From NCBI RefSeq assembly GCF_000719285.1, contig NZ_JOFS01000008.1:62001-126000 (forward strand): DNA of 64,000 nt, in the 5' to 3' direction. Each line of letters starts with the position of its first letter. The stretch's first letter is position 1. Under the pieces are notes generated by a model, which was given only the letters and a program-made list of their open reading frames with translations, was not told the DNA's origin and did no database searches. Made by a program: the position numbers and the translations under genes. The stretch comes from Streptomyces bicolor. Lineage in GTDB: Bacteria; Actinomycetota; Actinomycetes; Streptomycetales; Streptomycetaceae. Below are positions 1 to 9,520 of this stretch, one piece after another.

Positions 1-891
1 GGCCACGGGTGCGGTGAGGTCTTCCTCTTCGGGGAGCTCCTCGACGTCCACACCGCGCACCTGCGCCAATTCGTGCTTCAGCGCGGCGAGTTCGGTGCCG
101 CCGGCCATATGGTTGGTGAGCTCTTCGAGGCTGACCTCGTCGCGGGAGGCGTTCAGCTCCATGGTGCCGAGGCGCAGGACGCTGAAGTGGTCGCCGACCA
201 TGTAGGCGTGGTGGGGGTTGTGGGTGATGAAGATGACGCCGAGGCCTCGGTCGCGGGCGGCGGCGATGTACTTCAGCACCACGCCGGACTGCTTGACGCC
301 GAGGGCGGCGGTGGGCTCGTCCAGGATCAGGACGCGGGCGCCGAAGTAGACGGCGCGGGCGATGGCCACGCACTGGCGCTGACCGCCGGAGAGGGTGCCG
401 ATGGGCTGCTCGAGGTCGTCGAGGATGATGCCCATGTTGCGCAGTTCCTCGTCGGCCGTCTTCTTCATCTGCTCGATGTCGAGGCGCCGCAGCGGCCAGG
501 GGCCCTTGGTCATCTCCGAGCCGAGGAAGAAGTTGCGCCACACCGGCATCAGCGGGACCACGGCGAGGTCCTGGTAGACCGTGGCGATGCCCTTGTCGAG
601 CGCCTCGCGCGGGGTGGAGAACCGCACCGGTGCGTCGTCGACGAGGAACTCGCCCTCGGTGTGCTGGTGCAGCCCGGAGATGATCTTGATGAGGGTGGAC
701 TTGCCGGCGCCGTTGTCGCCCAGCACGCAGGTGACCTGGCTGGGGAACACCTTCAGGTCGACGCCGTGCAGAGCGCGGATGTTGCCGTACGACTTGCCGG
801 CGCTGCGCAGTTCGACGATCGGGCCCTCCTTCTCGGGGGCCTTGTCGGCGAGGACGGCGCCGTGGGTGCCGGTTCCGTTGGTGGATGCCAT
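1..891 (-). CDS. Sugar ABC transporter ATP-binding protein (3' end beyond window)
   Basis: This is the cytoplasmic ATPase of a carbohydrate importer. Reading from the ATG at 891, 297 codons stay open to the window edge, so the C-terminus is missing. Walker A (GDNGAGKST), the signature LSGGQRQ and Walker B ([10 protein letters not shown]) are all intact, and only one nucleotide-binding domain is present. That matches the half-size FrcA type rather than the double-domain RbsA type. It follows the permease after 5 bp and belongs to the same left-running operon as the binding protein. The divergent inositol genes make myo-inositol or a derivative the likely substrate, which is inference from context. 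Confidence 0.93.
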   Translation of the reverse strand, partial: MASTNGTGTHGAVLADKAPEKEGPIVELRSAGKSYGNIRALHGVDLKVFPSQVTCVLGDNGAGKSTLIKIISGLHQHTEGEFLVDDAPVRFSTPREALDKGIATVYQDLAVVPLMPVWRNFFLGSEMTKGPWPLRRLDIEQMKKTADEELRNMGIILDDLEQPIGTLSGGQRQCVAIARAVYFGARVLILDEPTAALGVKQSGVVLKYIAAARDRGLGVIFITHNPHHAYMVGDHFSVLRLGTMELNASRDEVSLEELTNHMAGGTELAALKHELAQVRGVDVEELPEEEDLTAPVA

Positions 892-896
892 GTCGG

Positions 897-1976
897 TCAC
901 CTCCGAGTCGCCGTGCGCTGCACGTACAGATTGATCAGGACGGCGCCGAGGAGCATCACGCCGAGGAAGGCCTTGAACCAGTCGGGGTTCCAGCCGGCGT
1001 AGACGATGCCCTGCTGCACCATGCCGAACATGAAGGCACCGAAGACCGGGCCGATCGCGGAGCCGGCACCACCCGTCAGGAGGCAGCCGCCGATGACCGC
1101 CGCGGCGATGTAGATCAGCTCCTGGCCGACGCCCTCGCCGGACTGCACGGTGTTGAACGAGAACAGCTGGTGCATACCGACGAACCAGGCGCCGAAGCCG
1201 ACCAGCATGAACAGGGAGATCTTCGTGAACGTCACCGGGACGCCGACCGCGCGGGCAGACTGCTGATTGCCGCCGACCGCGAAGATCCAGTTGCCGTACT
1301 TGGTGCGCAGCAGCACCCAGGTCGCGATGGCCGCGAAGACCAGCCACCACACGACGGTGATCTTCACGTTGACCCCGCCGACCTCGAAGGTCGAGGCGAA
1401 GAGGGCCTTGGCCTGGTCGAAGCCGTCCATGTCGCTGATGTCGTCGGTGGCGACGTTGCCGGTGATCAGCTTGGTCACCGCGAGGTTGACGCCCTGGAGG
1501 ATCAGGAAGGTGCCCAGCGTGACCAGGAAGCTCGGCAGACCGGTCTTGACCAGCATCCAGCCGTTGAACAGGCCCACCGCCAGCGACACGATGAGCGCGA
1601 CGATCACGCCGACCCAGACGTTCATCGTGAGCTGGTAACTGATCATGCTGGCGGTCAGCGCCGAGGTGATCACCGCGACACCGGCCGACAGGTCGAACTC
1701 GCCGCCGATCATCAGCAGGGCCACGGGCAGTGCCATGATCCCGATCGTCGACGACTGGTACAGGATGTTGGCCATCGAGCTGCCGTCGCGTACCGGCGGC
1801 GCCGTGATCAGGAAGAAGACCAGCACCGCCACCGCGCCGAGGAAGACGCCCACCTCGGGCCGGGCCAACAGCCGCAGCGCAAGCGGGCGTTCGGTGGTCC
1901 GCCCGTCCTTTGCCTTACCGGGGCCGGGGGCCGGCGGTGTGGTCACCGCCGGCTCAGCCTGTTGGGTCATGCTCAT
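897..1976 (-). CDS. Sugar ABC transporter permease
   Basis: An integral membrane permease of 359 residues in the RbsC/XylH-like family. It has many hydrophobic segments after a soluble N-terminus of about 40 residues, and the family motif GGEFDLSAG follows the second or third segment. I chose the ATG at 1976 because it overlaps the stop of the upstream binding-protein gene by one base (TGATG), a usual sign of translational coupling; a longer open frame upstream would run inside that gene. It pairs with the ATPase (1-891) and lipoprotein (1976-2992) to form a complete importer. Confidence 0.93.
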   Translation of the reverse strand: MSMTQQAEPAVTTPPAPGPGKAKDGRTTERPLALRLLARPEVGVFLGAVAVLVFFLITAPPVRDGSSMANILYQSSTIGIMALPVALLMIGGEFDLSAGVAVITSALTASMISYQLTMNVWVGVIVALIVSLAVGLFNGWMLVKTGLPSFLVTLGTFLILQGVNLAVTKLITGNVATDDISDMDGFDQAKALFASTFEVGGVNVKITVVWWLVFAAIATWVLLRTKYGNWIFAVGGNQQSARAVGVPVTFTKISLFMLVGFGAWFVGMHQLFSFNTVQSGEGVGQELIYIAAAVIGGCLLTGGAGSAIGPVFGAFMFGMVQQGIVYAGWNPDWFKAFLGVMLLGAVLINLYVQRTATRR

Positions 1977-2992
1977 CACCGAGTGCCCTTCGCGGCGTAC
2001 TTGTCGATCGTCTCGACGTTCGTCTTGTCGACGAAGGCCGGTCCGGTCAGCACCGGCTGCTCGCCGCCGCCCATGTAGTTGCCGTTGTTCTTGTAGAGCC
2101 ACAGCGAGTCGATCGCCAGGTAGCCCTGGAGGTAGGGCTGCTGGTCGACGGCGAACTCAATGTCGCCCTTGCTGATCGCTCCGGTCAGTTCCTTGTTGAG
2201 GTCGAAGGTGGCGACCTTCGCCTTGGCGCCGGCGTCACCGATCGACTGCACCGCGGTAAGCGCGAAGGGGGCGCCGAGGGTGACGACGTAGTCGAGGTCG
2301 CTGTCCTGCTTGAGCTTGGCGGTGATCGTCGACTTCACGGACGGCATGTCCGTGCCGTTGACGTTCAGGTTCTCGACGTCGCCCTCGAAGGTCTTCTTCA
2401 CCCCCGCACAGCGCTGCTCCAGGCCGATGTTGCCCTGCTCCTGGATGACACAGACGGCCTTCTTGGCGCCGGCCTCGTTGAGCCGCTTGCCGAGCGCCTC
2501 GCCCGCGACGGTCTCGTCCTGGCCGAAGAACTCCATCAGGCCGAGCTTCTGCCACTCGCTCACACCGGAGTTGAGGCCCACCACCGGTATGCCGGCGGCC
2601 TTCGCCTTGCTCACGACGTCCTTCATGGCGTCGGGCTTGGCGAGGGTGATCGCGATGCCGTCGACCTTCTGGTCGATCGCGTTCTGCACCAGGTTGGCCT
2701 GGTTGCCCGCGTTCGGGTCGTTGGAGTAGATCAGCTTGACGTTGTCCTTGGCGGCGGCGGCCTCGGCGCCCTTGCGGACGATGTCCCAGAAGGTGTCACC
2801 GGCCGACTGGTGCGTGACCAGGGCGACCGTCATACGGGGCGTGCTTGCCTTGCCGGCGGAGGCGCCCTCCGCGCTCTCCTCGGCCTCCTTGCCGCCGGAG
2901 CTGCTGGAGCAGCCTGCGAGCGTCAGCGCTGCCGCTGCGGCGACGGCCACTACGGGGGCCAGTCTGCGGGAACGGGAGTAAGAGCGGTCCAT
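1976..2992 (-). CDS. Sugar ABC transporter substrate-binding lipoprotein
   Basis: A periplasmic-binding-protein type 1 (RbsB/IbpA-like) lipoprotein of 338 residues. The N-terminus has basic residues, a hydrophobic stretch and the lipobox LAGC followed by a Ser/Gly-rich linker, so the mature protein should be tethered outside the membrane. The fold is recognisable from segments such as VALVTHQSAGDTFWDIV and GIPVVGLNSG. It is the first gene of the transporter operon and is transcribed away from the divergent iolC. Inositol specificity is inferred from the neighbours. Confidence 0.93.
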   Translation of the reverse strand: MDRSYSRSRRLAPVVAVAAAAALTLAGCSSSSGGKEAEESAEGASAGKASTPRMTVALVTHQSAGDTFWDIVRKGAEAAAAKDNVKLIYSNDPNAGNQANLVQNAIDQKVDGIAITLAKPDAMKDVVSKAKAAGIPVVGLNSGVSEWQKLGLMEFFGQDETVAGEALGKRLNEAGAKKAVCVIQEQGNIGLEQRCAGVKKTFEGDVENLNVNGTDMPSVKSTITAKLKQDSDLDYVVTLGAPFALTAVQSIGDAGAKAKVATFDLNKELTGAISKGDIEFAVDQQPYLQGYLAIDSLWLYKNNGNYMGGGEQPVLTGPAFVDKTNVETIDKYAAKGTR

Positions 2993-3136
2993 CTTTCCAG
3001 CACCTCACTGTGCGACGGGGTGTTGCGACGGGGGAAAGGGAGTGATCTCTGGGGCCCGGACCAGTGGGAGAAGCCCGGGTCGTGTGCCGTGGAGCACGCT
3101 GTTGCGCTGGGACGGGATCCAATCGCTGGACGCGCC

Positions 3137-3206
3137 CGCTGTCAATACTTTGTTAAGACATCATTTCACAAGCAGGTCCGAATGTAAGTACAAAGTATTG
3201 ACAGCG
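3137..3206. promoter_or_regulatory. Divergent iol promoter with 17-bp perfect inverted repeat
   Basis: The arms at 3137-3153 and 3190-3206 are exact reverse complements (right arm ACAAAGTATTGACAGCG) separated by 36 bp. Each arm contains a consensus TTGACA -35 facing outward: at 3198-3203 towards iolC, and on the minus strand at 3145-3140 towards the transporter genes. The region is clearly more AT-rich than its surroundings. The simplest reading is a bidirectional promoter with the operator of the GntR regulator (9521-10306) built around both -35 boxes. The -10 elements are not obvious. Confidence 0.8.
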
Positions 3207-3286
3207 TCGGCCTCCACGTCCTACACCTGGGAGGCGGCAGGCCCCCTGGGGGCCCCACCCCCAGCCCAGCTCTAGGAGCGTTGCGC

Positions 3287-4246
3287 ATGGCCGAGTCAGC
3301 CAAGCCCTTCGACTTGATCACGATGGGAAGGATAGGAGTCGATCTCTACCCCCTGCAGTCGGGCCTACCTCTTACGCAGGTGGAGACGTTCGGCAAGTTC
3401 CTCGGAGGCTCGGCCGCCAACGTCGCCGTCGCCGCCGCCCGGCTCGGCCGGAGCACCGCAGTGATCACCCGCACCGGAGACGATCCCTTCGGCGCCTACC
3501 TGCACGAGGCCCTGAAGGACTTCGGTGTCGACGACCGCTGGGTGACGCCCGTCGCGGCGTACCCGACGCCGGTGACGTTCTGCGAGATCTTCCCGCCGGA
3601 CGACTTCCCGCTGTACTTCTACCGGCAGCCTAAGGCTCCTGACCTGGAGATACATTCCGACGAGCTGGACTACTGGGCGATCCGCTCGGCCCGGGTCTTC
3701 TGGATCACCGGTACCGGCCTGAGCGAGGAGCCGAGCCGCTCCGCCACCCTCGCCGCCCTCAAGGCGCGCGACAAGGCGGGCACCACGGTCTTCGACCTCG
3801 ACTGGCGCCCAATGTTCTGGAGTGACCCCGAGGAGGCCCGCCCGTACTACGCGGAGGCGCTGCGGCACGCGACGGTCGCGGTCGGCAACCTCGACGAGTG
3901 CGAGGTCGCCACCGGCGTCCGCGAGCCGCGCGCCTGCGCCGAGGCGCTGCTCGCGGCCGGTGTGGAGCTGGCGGTCGTCAAGCAGGGCCCCAAAGGCGTG
4001 CTGGCGGTGCACCGCGACGGCGGCGAGGCCGAGGTGCCGCCGGTGCCGGTCGAGGTCGTCAACGGCCTCGGCGCGGGCGACGCCTTCGGCGGCTCCCTGG
4101 TCCACGGACTGCTGTCCGGCTGGGATCTGGCCGAAACCATGCGGTACGCGGGCGCCGCCGGCGCCCTCGTCGCCTCCCGCCTCGCCTGCTCCTCCGCGAT
4201 GCCCACCGAGTCCGAGGTCCAGGACCTCCTCGCGTGGGCGTCGTAG
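3287..4246 (+). CDS. iolC: 5-dehydro-2-deoxygluconokinase
   Basis: A PfkB/ribokinase-family sugar kinase of 319 residues that phosphorylates 5-dehydro-2-deoxy-D-gluconate in inositol breakdown. The N-terminal substrate loop (GGSAANVAVAAARLG) and the C-terminal catalytic motif NGLGAGDAFGG are present. ATG 3287 sits 8 nt after AGGAG; the in-frame TTG at 3281 is too close to that ribosome site. It is the first gene of the rightward operon iolC / aldolase / iolB / iolD / mmsA / gntR. The assignment to IolC rather than another PfkB kinase rests on the neighbouring iolB and iolD. Confidence 0.93.
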   Translation: MAESAKPFDLITMGRIGVDLYPLQSGLPLTQVETFGKFLGGSAANVAVAAARLGRSTAVITRTGDDPFGAYLHEALKDFGVDDRWVTPVAAYPTPVTFCEIFPPDDFPLYFYRQPKAPDLEIHSDELDYWAIRSARVFWITGTGLSEEPSRSATLAALKARDKAGTTVFDLDWRPMFWSDPEEARPYYAEALRHATVAVGNLDECEVATGVREPRACAEALLAAGVELAVVKQGPKGVLAVHRDGGEAEVPPVPVEVVNGLGAGDAFGGSLVHGLLSGWDLAETMRYAGAAGALVASRLACSSAMPTESEVQDLLAWAS

Positions 4247-4288
4247 CCGGCACCCCGGCCGACCGAGCCACCCTGAACGGAGCTTTCC

Positions 4289-5167
4289 TTGAGTATCAGC
4301 ATCCCCGACCTCACCGCGGTCAGAGCCCGGCACCCCGAGGCGATCGCCGAGGCCGCGGCCCGCCGGGTGCGCCGCCCGCTGATCGGCGACAGCGGCCGCC
4401 TGATGATCGTGGCCGCCGACCATCCGGCCCGCGGCGCCCTCGGCGTCGGCGACCGGCGCCTGGCCATGGCCAACCGGGCCGAGCTGCTGGAACGCCTCTG
4501 CATCGCGCTGTCGCGCCCCGGCGTGGACGGAGTGCTGGCCACCGCCGACATCCTGGAGGACCTGCTGCTCCTCGGCGTCCTCGACGACAAGGTTGTCATG
4601 GGCTCCATGAACCGCGGGGGCCTGGCCGGCGCGTCCTTCGAGATGGACGACCGCTTCACCGGCCACCGCGCCGAGGACATCGCCCGCCTGCGCTTCGACG
4701 CGGGCAAGCTGCTGGTCCGGATCGACTACGACGACCCGGGCTCGCTGACCACCCTGGAGTCCACGGCACGTGCCATCGACGCCATGGCCGCGCTGAGGCT
4801 CCCCTTGTTCGTCGAGCCGTTCATCTCCCGGCGGATCGACGGCCAGGTGCGCAACGACCTGTCCGCCGAGGCTGTCACCAGGTCGATCGCCATCGCCTCG
4901 GGTCTGGGCGGCACCTCTGCGTACACCTGGCTGAAACTGCCCGTCACCCATGACCCCGAGGACATGGCGGAGGTTCTGGAGACGTCCACGCTGCCCGTCG
5001 TCCTGCTCGGCGGCGAGGTCGGGGACGACCAGGAGGGAGCGTACGAGCGCTGGCGCAAGGCGCTCCAGCTCCCCACGGTCCAGGGCCTGGTCGTCGGCCG
5101 CTCGCTGCTCTACCCGGCCGAGGGCAGCGTCGAGACGGCGGTGGACACGGCCGTCGGCCTGTTGTGA
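4289..5167 (+). CDS. Cgl0158-family (beta/alpha)8-barrel aldolase-like protein
   Basis: A protein of 292 residues beginning at TTG 4289 with GGAG six bases upstream. It resembles the deoxyribose-phosphate-aldolase-like TIM-barrel family found in actinobacterial inositol loci (Cgl0158 type). Such genes sit where Bacillus carries iolJ, so cleavage of 2-deoxy-5-keto-gluconate 6-phosphate into dihydroxyacetone phosphate and malonate semialdehyde is the likely role. That role is inference. The gene lies 42 bp after iolC and its TGA is followed 26 bp later by the iolB start. Confidence 0.8.
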   Translation: MSISIPDLTAVRARHPEAIAEAAARRVRRPLIGDSGRLMIVAADHPARGALGVGDRRLAMANRAELLERLCIALSRPGVDGVLATADILEDLLLLGVLDDKVVMGSMNRGGLAGASFEMDDRFTGHRAEDIARLRFDAGKLLVRIDYDDPGSLTTLESTARAIDAMAALRLPLFVEPFISRRIDGQVRNDLSAEAVTRSIAIASGLGGTSAYTWLKLPVTHDPEDMAEVLETSTLPVVLLGGEVGDDQEGAYERWRKALQLPTVQGLVVGRSLLYPAEGSVETAVDTAVGLL

Positions 5168-5193
5168 CAAGGATTGCGAGGCGGAGGAACACG

Positions 5194-6081
5194 ATGACGT
5201 ATCACCTTCCCGCGGGAAAGGCGCTCGGCGGCCCGTACGTCGTGGACGTCACGCCCGAGAAGGCCGGCTGGGGCTACTCCAGCCTGAAGGTCCTGGAGCT
5301 GCCGCCCGGCGGCTCGCACACCTTCGAAACCGGCGAGAGCGAGTGGATCGTGCTCTCGCTGACCGGCGGCTGCACGGTCGAGACGACCGACGATTTCGGC
5401 CACGACACCTTCCGGCTCACCGGCCGGGACAGCGTGTTCAACGGTGTCAGCGACTTCGCCTACGTGCCGCGGGACGCCCGTACGACCGTCTCGTCCACCG
5501 ATGGCGGACGTTTCGCGCTGACCGGCGCGCGCTGCTCCCGGCGGCTGCCCGCCCGCTACGGGCCGGCGTCCTCGGTGCCGGTGGAGCTGCGCGGCACGGG
5601 CAACAGCAGCCGCCAGGTGAACAACTTCGGCGCGGCAGGGGTCTTCGAATGCGACAAGCTCATCGCGGTCGAGGTCATCACGCCGGGCGGCAACTGGTCG
5701 TCCTTCCCGCCGCACAAGCACGACGAGCACCGGCCCGGCGAGGAGTCGGTCCTCGAGGAGATCTACTACTTCGAGTTCGCCGACCACGCGGGCACCCCCG
5801 GCCTCGGCTACCAGCGCGTCTCCCCCTCCGGACACGGCCGGAACACCGACGTCCTGGCGGAGGTGCGCGGCGGCGACGTCGTACTGATCCCCGACGGCTG
5901 GCACGGGCCCTCCATGGCCGTACCCGGCCACCACATGTACTACCTCAACGTCATGGCCGGCCCCGAGGCCGAACGCGCCTGGCTGATCTGCGACCACCCC
6001 GACCACGCCTGGATCCGCGGCACCTGGCCGAACCAGCCCGTCGACCCCCGTCTCCCTCTCTACACCGCCCCGTCCCAGTGA
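5194..6081 (+). CDS. iolB: 5-deoxy-glucuronate isomerase
   Basis: A KduI/IolB-family bicupin of 295 residues that converts 5-deoxy-D-glucuronate to 5-dehydro-2-deoxy-D-gluconate. Metal-binding character is visible in the segment PPHKHDEHRPGEESVLEEIY (His/Glu cluster) and the late motif WHGPSMAVPGHHMYYLNVM. I place the start at ATG 5194, preceded by GGAGG at 5183-5187; a GTG at 5164 overlaps the preceding stop but has no suitable ribosome site. It supplies the substrate of IolC and is followed after 8 bp by iolD. Confidence 0.93.
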   Translation: MTYHLPAGKALGGPYVVDVTPEKAGWGYSSLKVLELPPGGSHTFETGESEWIVLSLTGGCTVETTDDFGHDTFRLTGRDSVFNGVSDFAYVPRDARTTVSSTDGGRFALTGARCSRRLPARYGPASSVPVELRGTGNSSRQVNNFGAAGVFECDKLIAVEVITPGGNWSSFPPHKHDEHRPGEESVLEEIYYFEFADHAGTPGLGYQRVSPSGHGRNTDVLAEVRGGDVVLIPDGWHGPSMAVPGHHMYYLNVMAGPEAERAWLICDHPDHAWIRGTWPNQPVDPRLPLYTAPSQ

Positions 6082-6089
6082 GGTCCCCG

Positions 6090-7967
6090 ATGAGCCAATC
6101 CACCGTCCGCCTGACCGTCGCCCAGGCGCTGGTGCGGTTCCTGTCTGCCCAGTACACCGAGCGCGACGGCGTACGGCACCGGCTGATCGCCGGCACCTGG
6201 GGCATCTTCGGCCACGGCAACGTGGCCGGCCTCGGCCAGGCCCTCCTCCAGGCGGGCGAGGACGTCATGCCGTACCACCAGGGCCGCAACGAGCAGTCCA
6301 TGGTGCACGCGGCCGTCGGCTACGCCCGGCAGCTGGGCCGCCTCTCCGCGCAGGCGGTGACGACGTCGATCGGCCCCGGCGCGACGAACCTGGTCACCGG
6401 TGCCGCCCTGGCCACCATCAACCGCCTCCCGGTCCTCCTGCTCCCCGGCGACTACTTCGCCTCGCACGCCCCCGACCCGCTGCTCCAGCAGCTGGAGCAC
6501 CCGACCGAGGCGGACGTGTCGGTCAACGACACCCTGCGTCCGGTGTCGAAGTACTTCGACCGGATCACCCGCCCCGAGGCCCTGATCCCCTCCGCGTTGA
6601 ACGCCATGCGCGTGCTCGCCGACCCGGCCGAGACCGGCGCGGTGACGCTGGCGCTCCCCCAGGACGTGCAGGCGGAGGCGTACGACTGGCCGGAGGAGTT
6701 CTTCGCCGAGCGCGTCTGGTACGTACGGCGCCCCGCGCCGGACCCGGTCGAGCTGGCGGCGGCCGTCGAGGCGATCCGGGCCTCCGAGCGCCCCCTGATC
6801 GTCGCGGGCGGCGGCGTCCACCACAGCGAGGCCGAGGCGGCGCTGAAGGCCTTCGTCGAGGCCACCGGCATCCCCGTCTCCTCCACCCAGGCGGGCAAGG
6901 GCTCGCTGCGGTACGACCACCCCGCCGACCTAGGCGGCATCGGCCACACCGGCACGTCGGTCAGCGACGACATCGCCCGTGCCGCCGACCTGGTGATCGG
7001 CGTCGGCACCCGGTACACGGACTTCACCACCGCCTCCGGCACCCTCTTCCAGAACCCGGACGTGCGCTTCCTGAACCTCAACATCACCGGCTTCGACGCG
7101 CACAAGCTGGCGGCGCGGACGCTGGTCTGCGATGCGCGGGCCGGGCTCGAAAAGCTGGTGGAGGAGCTGGCCGGGCACTTTGTGAGCGAGGCGTACGAGG
7201 CCGAGTACCGCGCCGGCAAGGAGCGTTGGGACGCGGTCGTCGAGGCCGCCTACCGCGCCGACGACGAGAGCGCCGTACCGACCCAGACGCAGGTGCTCGG
7301 CGCGCTGGACGCGGTCGTCGGCGACGACGACGTGGTGATCAACGCGGCCGGTTCGCTCCCGGGTGACCTGCACAAGCTGTGGCGGTCCCGCTCGCCGCGC
7401 CAGTACCACCTGGAGTACGGCTACTCCTGCATGGGCTACGAGATCCCGGCCGGCATCGGCATCCAGCAGGCCGCCCCGGACGTCGCCGTGTGGTCGCTGG
7501 TCGGCGACGGCACCTACCTGATGATGCCGACGGAGATCGTCACCGCGGTCCAGGAGGGCCTGCCGGTCAACATCGTCCTGGTCCAGAACCACGGCTACGC
7601 CTCCATCGGCGGGCTGTCGTCCGAGACCGGCGGCGAGCGCTTCGGCACCGACTACCGCTACCGGGCCGCCGACGGCACCTTCACCGGCGCCCCGCTCCCG
7701 GTCGACCTCGCCGCCAACGCGGCCAGCCTCGGCATGGACGTGCTGCGCGCCAAGACGGTGCGGGAGCTGCGCGAGGCGCTGGCCGCGGCCCGTGCCTCCG
7801 ACCGGCCGACCTGCGTGTACGTCGAGACGGACATCATGAACCCGACCTCGCCGGGCCCCGAGGCCTGGTGGGACGTGCCCGTCGCCGAGGTCGCCTCCCG
7901 CGAGGCCGCCGTCGAGGCCCGTGAACGCTACGACCAGCACGTCGCCGGACGCCGTCGCCACCTCTGA
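6090..7967 (+). CDS. iolD: 3D-(3,5/4)-trihydroxycyclohexane-1,2-dione acylhydrolase
   Basis: A thiamine-diphosphate enzyme of 625 residues, the usual IolD length, which opens the six-membered ring in myo-inositol catabolism. The C-terminal ThDP-binding motif runs from VGDGTYLMMPTEI to LVQNHGYASIGG, and the N-terminal half has the acetolactate-synthase-like pyrimidine-binding domain (GRNEQSMVHAAVGYAR). ATG 6090 follows the iolB stop by 8 bp. An open frame continues further upstream but lies inside iolB in another frame. Confidence 0.94.
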   Translation: MSQSTVRLTVAQALVRFLSAQYTERDGVRHRLIAGTWGIFGHGNVAGLGQALLQAGEDVMPYHQGRNEQSMVHAAVGYARQLGRLSAQAVTTSIGPGATNLVTGAALATINRLPVLLLPGDYFASHAPDPLLQQLEHPTEADVSVNDTLRPVSKYFDRITRPEALIPSALNAMRVLADPAETGAVTLALPQDVQAEAYDWPEEFFAERVWYVRRPAPDPVELAAAVEAIRASERPLIVAGGGVHHSEAEAALKAFVEATGIPVSSTQAGKGSLRYDHPADLGGIGHTGTSVSDDIARAADLVIGVGTRYTDFTTASGTLFQNPDVRFLNLNITGFDAHKLAARTLVCDARAGLEKLVEELAGHFVSEAYEAEYRAGKERWDAVVEAAYRADDESAVPTQTQVLGALDAVVGDDDVVINAAGSLPGDLHKLWRSRSPRQYHLEYGYSCMGYEIPAGIGIQQAAPDVAVWSLVGDGTYLMMPTEIVTAVQEGLPVNIVLVQNHGYASIGGLSSETGGERFGTDYRYRAADGTFTGAPLPVDLAANAASLGMDVLRAKTVRELREALAAARASDRPTCVYVETDIMNPTSPGPEAWWDVPVAEVASREAAVEARERYDQHVAGRRRHL

Positions 7968-7997
7968 ACTCCCCCTTACGAAAGGCCCTTTCGCGCC

Positions 7998-9491
7998 ATG
8001 AAGACCATCACCCACTGGATCGACGGCAAGCCCGTCGAGGGCACCTCCGGCCGCTTCGGTCCCGTCTACAACCCGGCGACCGGCGCCCAGGAGAAGCAGG
8101 TCGCGTTCGCGACCGTCGACGAGGTGGACGCCGCCGTCGCCTCCGCCAAGGCCGCGTTCGAGAGCTGGGGCCAGTCCTCCCTGGCCAAGCGAACGCAGAT
8201 CCTGTTCAAGTACCGCGAACTGCTGGACGCCCACCGCGACGAGATCGCCGAGCTGATCACCGCCGAGCACGGCAAGGTGCACTCCGACGCGCTCGGCGAG
8301 GTGGCGCGCGGCATGGAGATCGTGGAGCTGGCCTGCGGCATCAGCGTGCAGCTCAAGGGCGAGCTGTCGACGCAGGTGTCGAGCCGGGTGGACGTGGCCT
8401 CGATCCGGCAGCCGCTGGGCGTGGTCGCGGGCATCACGCCGTTCAACTTCCCGGCGATGGTGCCGATGTGGATGTTCCCGCTGGCCATCGCGTGCGGCAA
8501 CACCTTCGTGTTGAAGCCGTCCGAGAAGGACCCGTCGGCGTCGTACCGGCTCGCCGAGCTGGCCTCCGAGGCGGGTCTGCCGGAGGGCGTGCTGAACATC
8601 GTCCAGGGCGACAAGGTGGCCGTGGACCGGCTCCTGGAGCACCCGGACATCGAGGCGGTGTCCTTCGTCGGGTCGACACCGATCGCGAAGTACATCCAGC
8701 TCAAGGCGGTCGAGCACGGCAAGCGCGTGCAGGCCCTCGGCGGCGCCAAGAACCACATGCTGGTCCTGCCGGACGCCGACCTGGACTTCGCCGCCGACCA
8801 GGCGATCAACGCCGCGTACGGCTCGGCGGGCGAGCGCTGCATGGCCGTGTCGGTCGTGGTCGCCGTCGGCGACACGGGCGACGAGCTGGTCGGCAAGATC
8901 GCCGAGCGGGCGAAGAACCTGCGCATCGGCCCCGGCACCGACCCGGCCTCCGAGATGGGCCCGCTGATCACGCGCGAACACCGCGACAAGGTGGCCTCCT
9001 ACGTGGCGAGCGCCGCCGAGCAGGGAGCCGAGGTCGTCGTCGACGGCACCGGCTACTCGGTCGAGGGCCACGAGGACGGCTTCTTCCTCGGTGTCTCGCT
9101 GCTGGACCGGGTGCCGCTGACGGCGGACGCGTACCGCGACGAGATCTTCGGCCCGGTGCTGGCAGTGGTACGTGCGGAGACGTACGAGGAGGCCATCAAG
9201 CTGATCAACGACTCCCGCTGGGGCAACGGCACCGCCATCTTCACCCGGGACGGCGGCGCCGCCCGCCGCTTCCAGCTGGAGGTCAAGGCGGGCATGGTCG
9301 GCGTGAACGTGCCGATCCCGGTGCCCGTCGGCTACCACTCCTTCGGTGGCTGGAAGGACTCGCTCTTCGGTGACCTGCACATCTACGGCAACGACGGCAT
9401 CGCCTTCTACACCCAGGGCAAGGTGATCACCACGCGCTGGCCGGACCCGTCCGACGGCGGTATCAACCTCGGTTTCCCGAGCAACTCCTGA
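7998..9491 (+). CDS. mmsA: Methylmalonate-semialdehyde dehydrogenase (CoA-acylating)
   Basis: A CoA-acylating aldehyde dehydrogenase of 497 residues, IolA/MmsA type. It turns malonate or methylmalonate semialdehyde into acetyl- or propionyl-CoA, the last step of inositol use. Family marks are GITPFNFPAMVPMWMFP, the nucleotide motif FVGSTPIAKYI and the catalytic cysteine in GSAGERCMAVS. It lies 30 bp after iolD; the short palindrome CGAAAGG-C-CCTTTCG just before the ATG contains its AAAGG ribosome site. Confidence 0.94.
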   Translation: MKTITHWIDGKPVEGTSGRFGPVYNPATGAQEKQVAFATVDEVDAAVASAKAAFESWGQSSLAKRTQILFKYRELLDAHRDEIAELITAEHGKVHSDALGEVARGMEIVELACGISVQLKGELSTQVSSRVDVASIRQPLGVVAGITPFNFPAMVPMWMFPLAIACGNTFVLKPSEKDPSASYRLAELASEAGLPEGVLNIVQGDKVAVDRLLEHPDIEAVSFVGSTPIAKYIQLKAVEHGKRVQALGGAKNHMLVLPDADLDFAADQAINAAYGSAGERCMAVSVVVAVGDTGDELVGKIAERAKNLRIGPGTDPASEMGPLITREHRDKVASYVASAAEQGAEVVVDGTGYSVEGHEDGFFLGVSLLDRVPLTADAYRDEIFGPVLAVVRAETYEEAIKLINDSRWGNGTAIFTRDGGAARRFQLEVKAGMVGVNVPIPVPVGYHSFGGWKDSLFGDLHIYGNDGIAFYTQGKVITTRWPDPSDGGINLGFPSNS

Positions 9492-9520
9492 CGCACAGGG
9501 ACGAACAAGGGGAGGGACCC

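Noticed and set aside
73..1002. A 309-codon plus-strand open frame at the left edge
   Set aside because: Antisense to the ABC ATPase, whose Walker and signature motifs are unambiguous.
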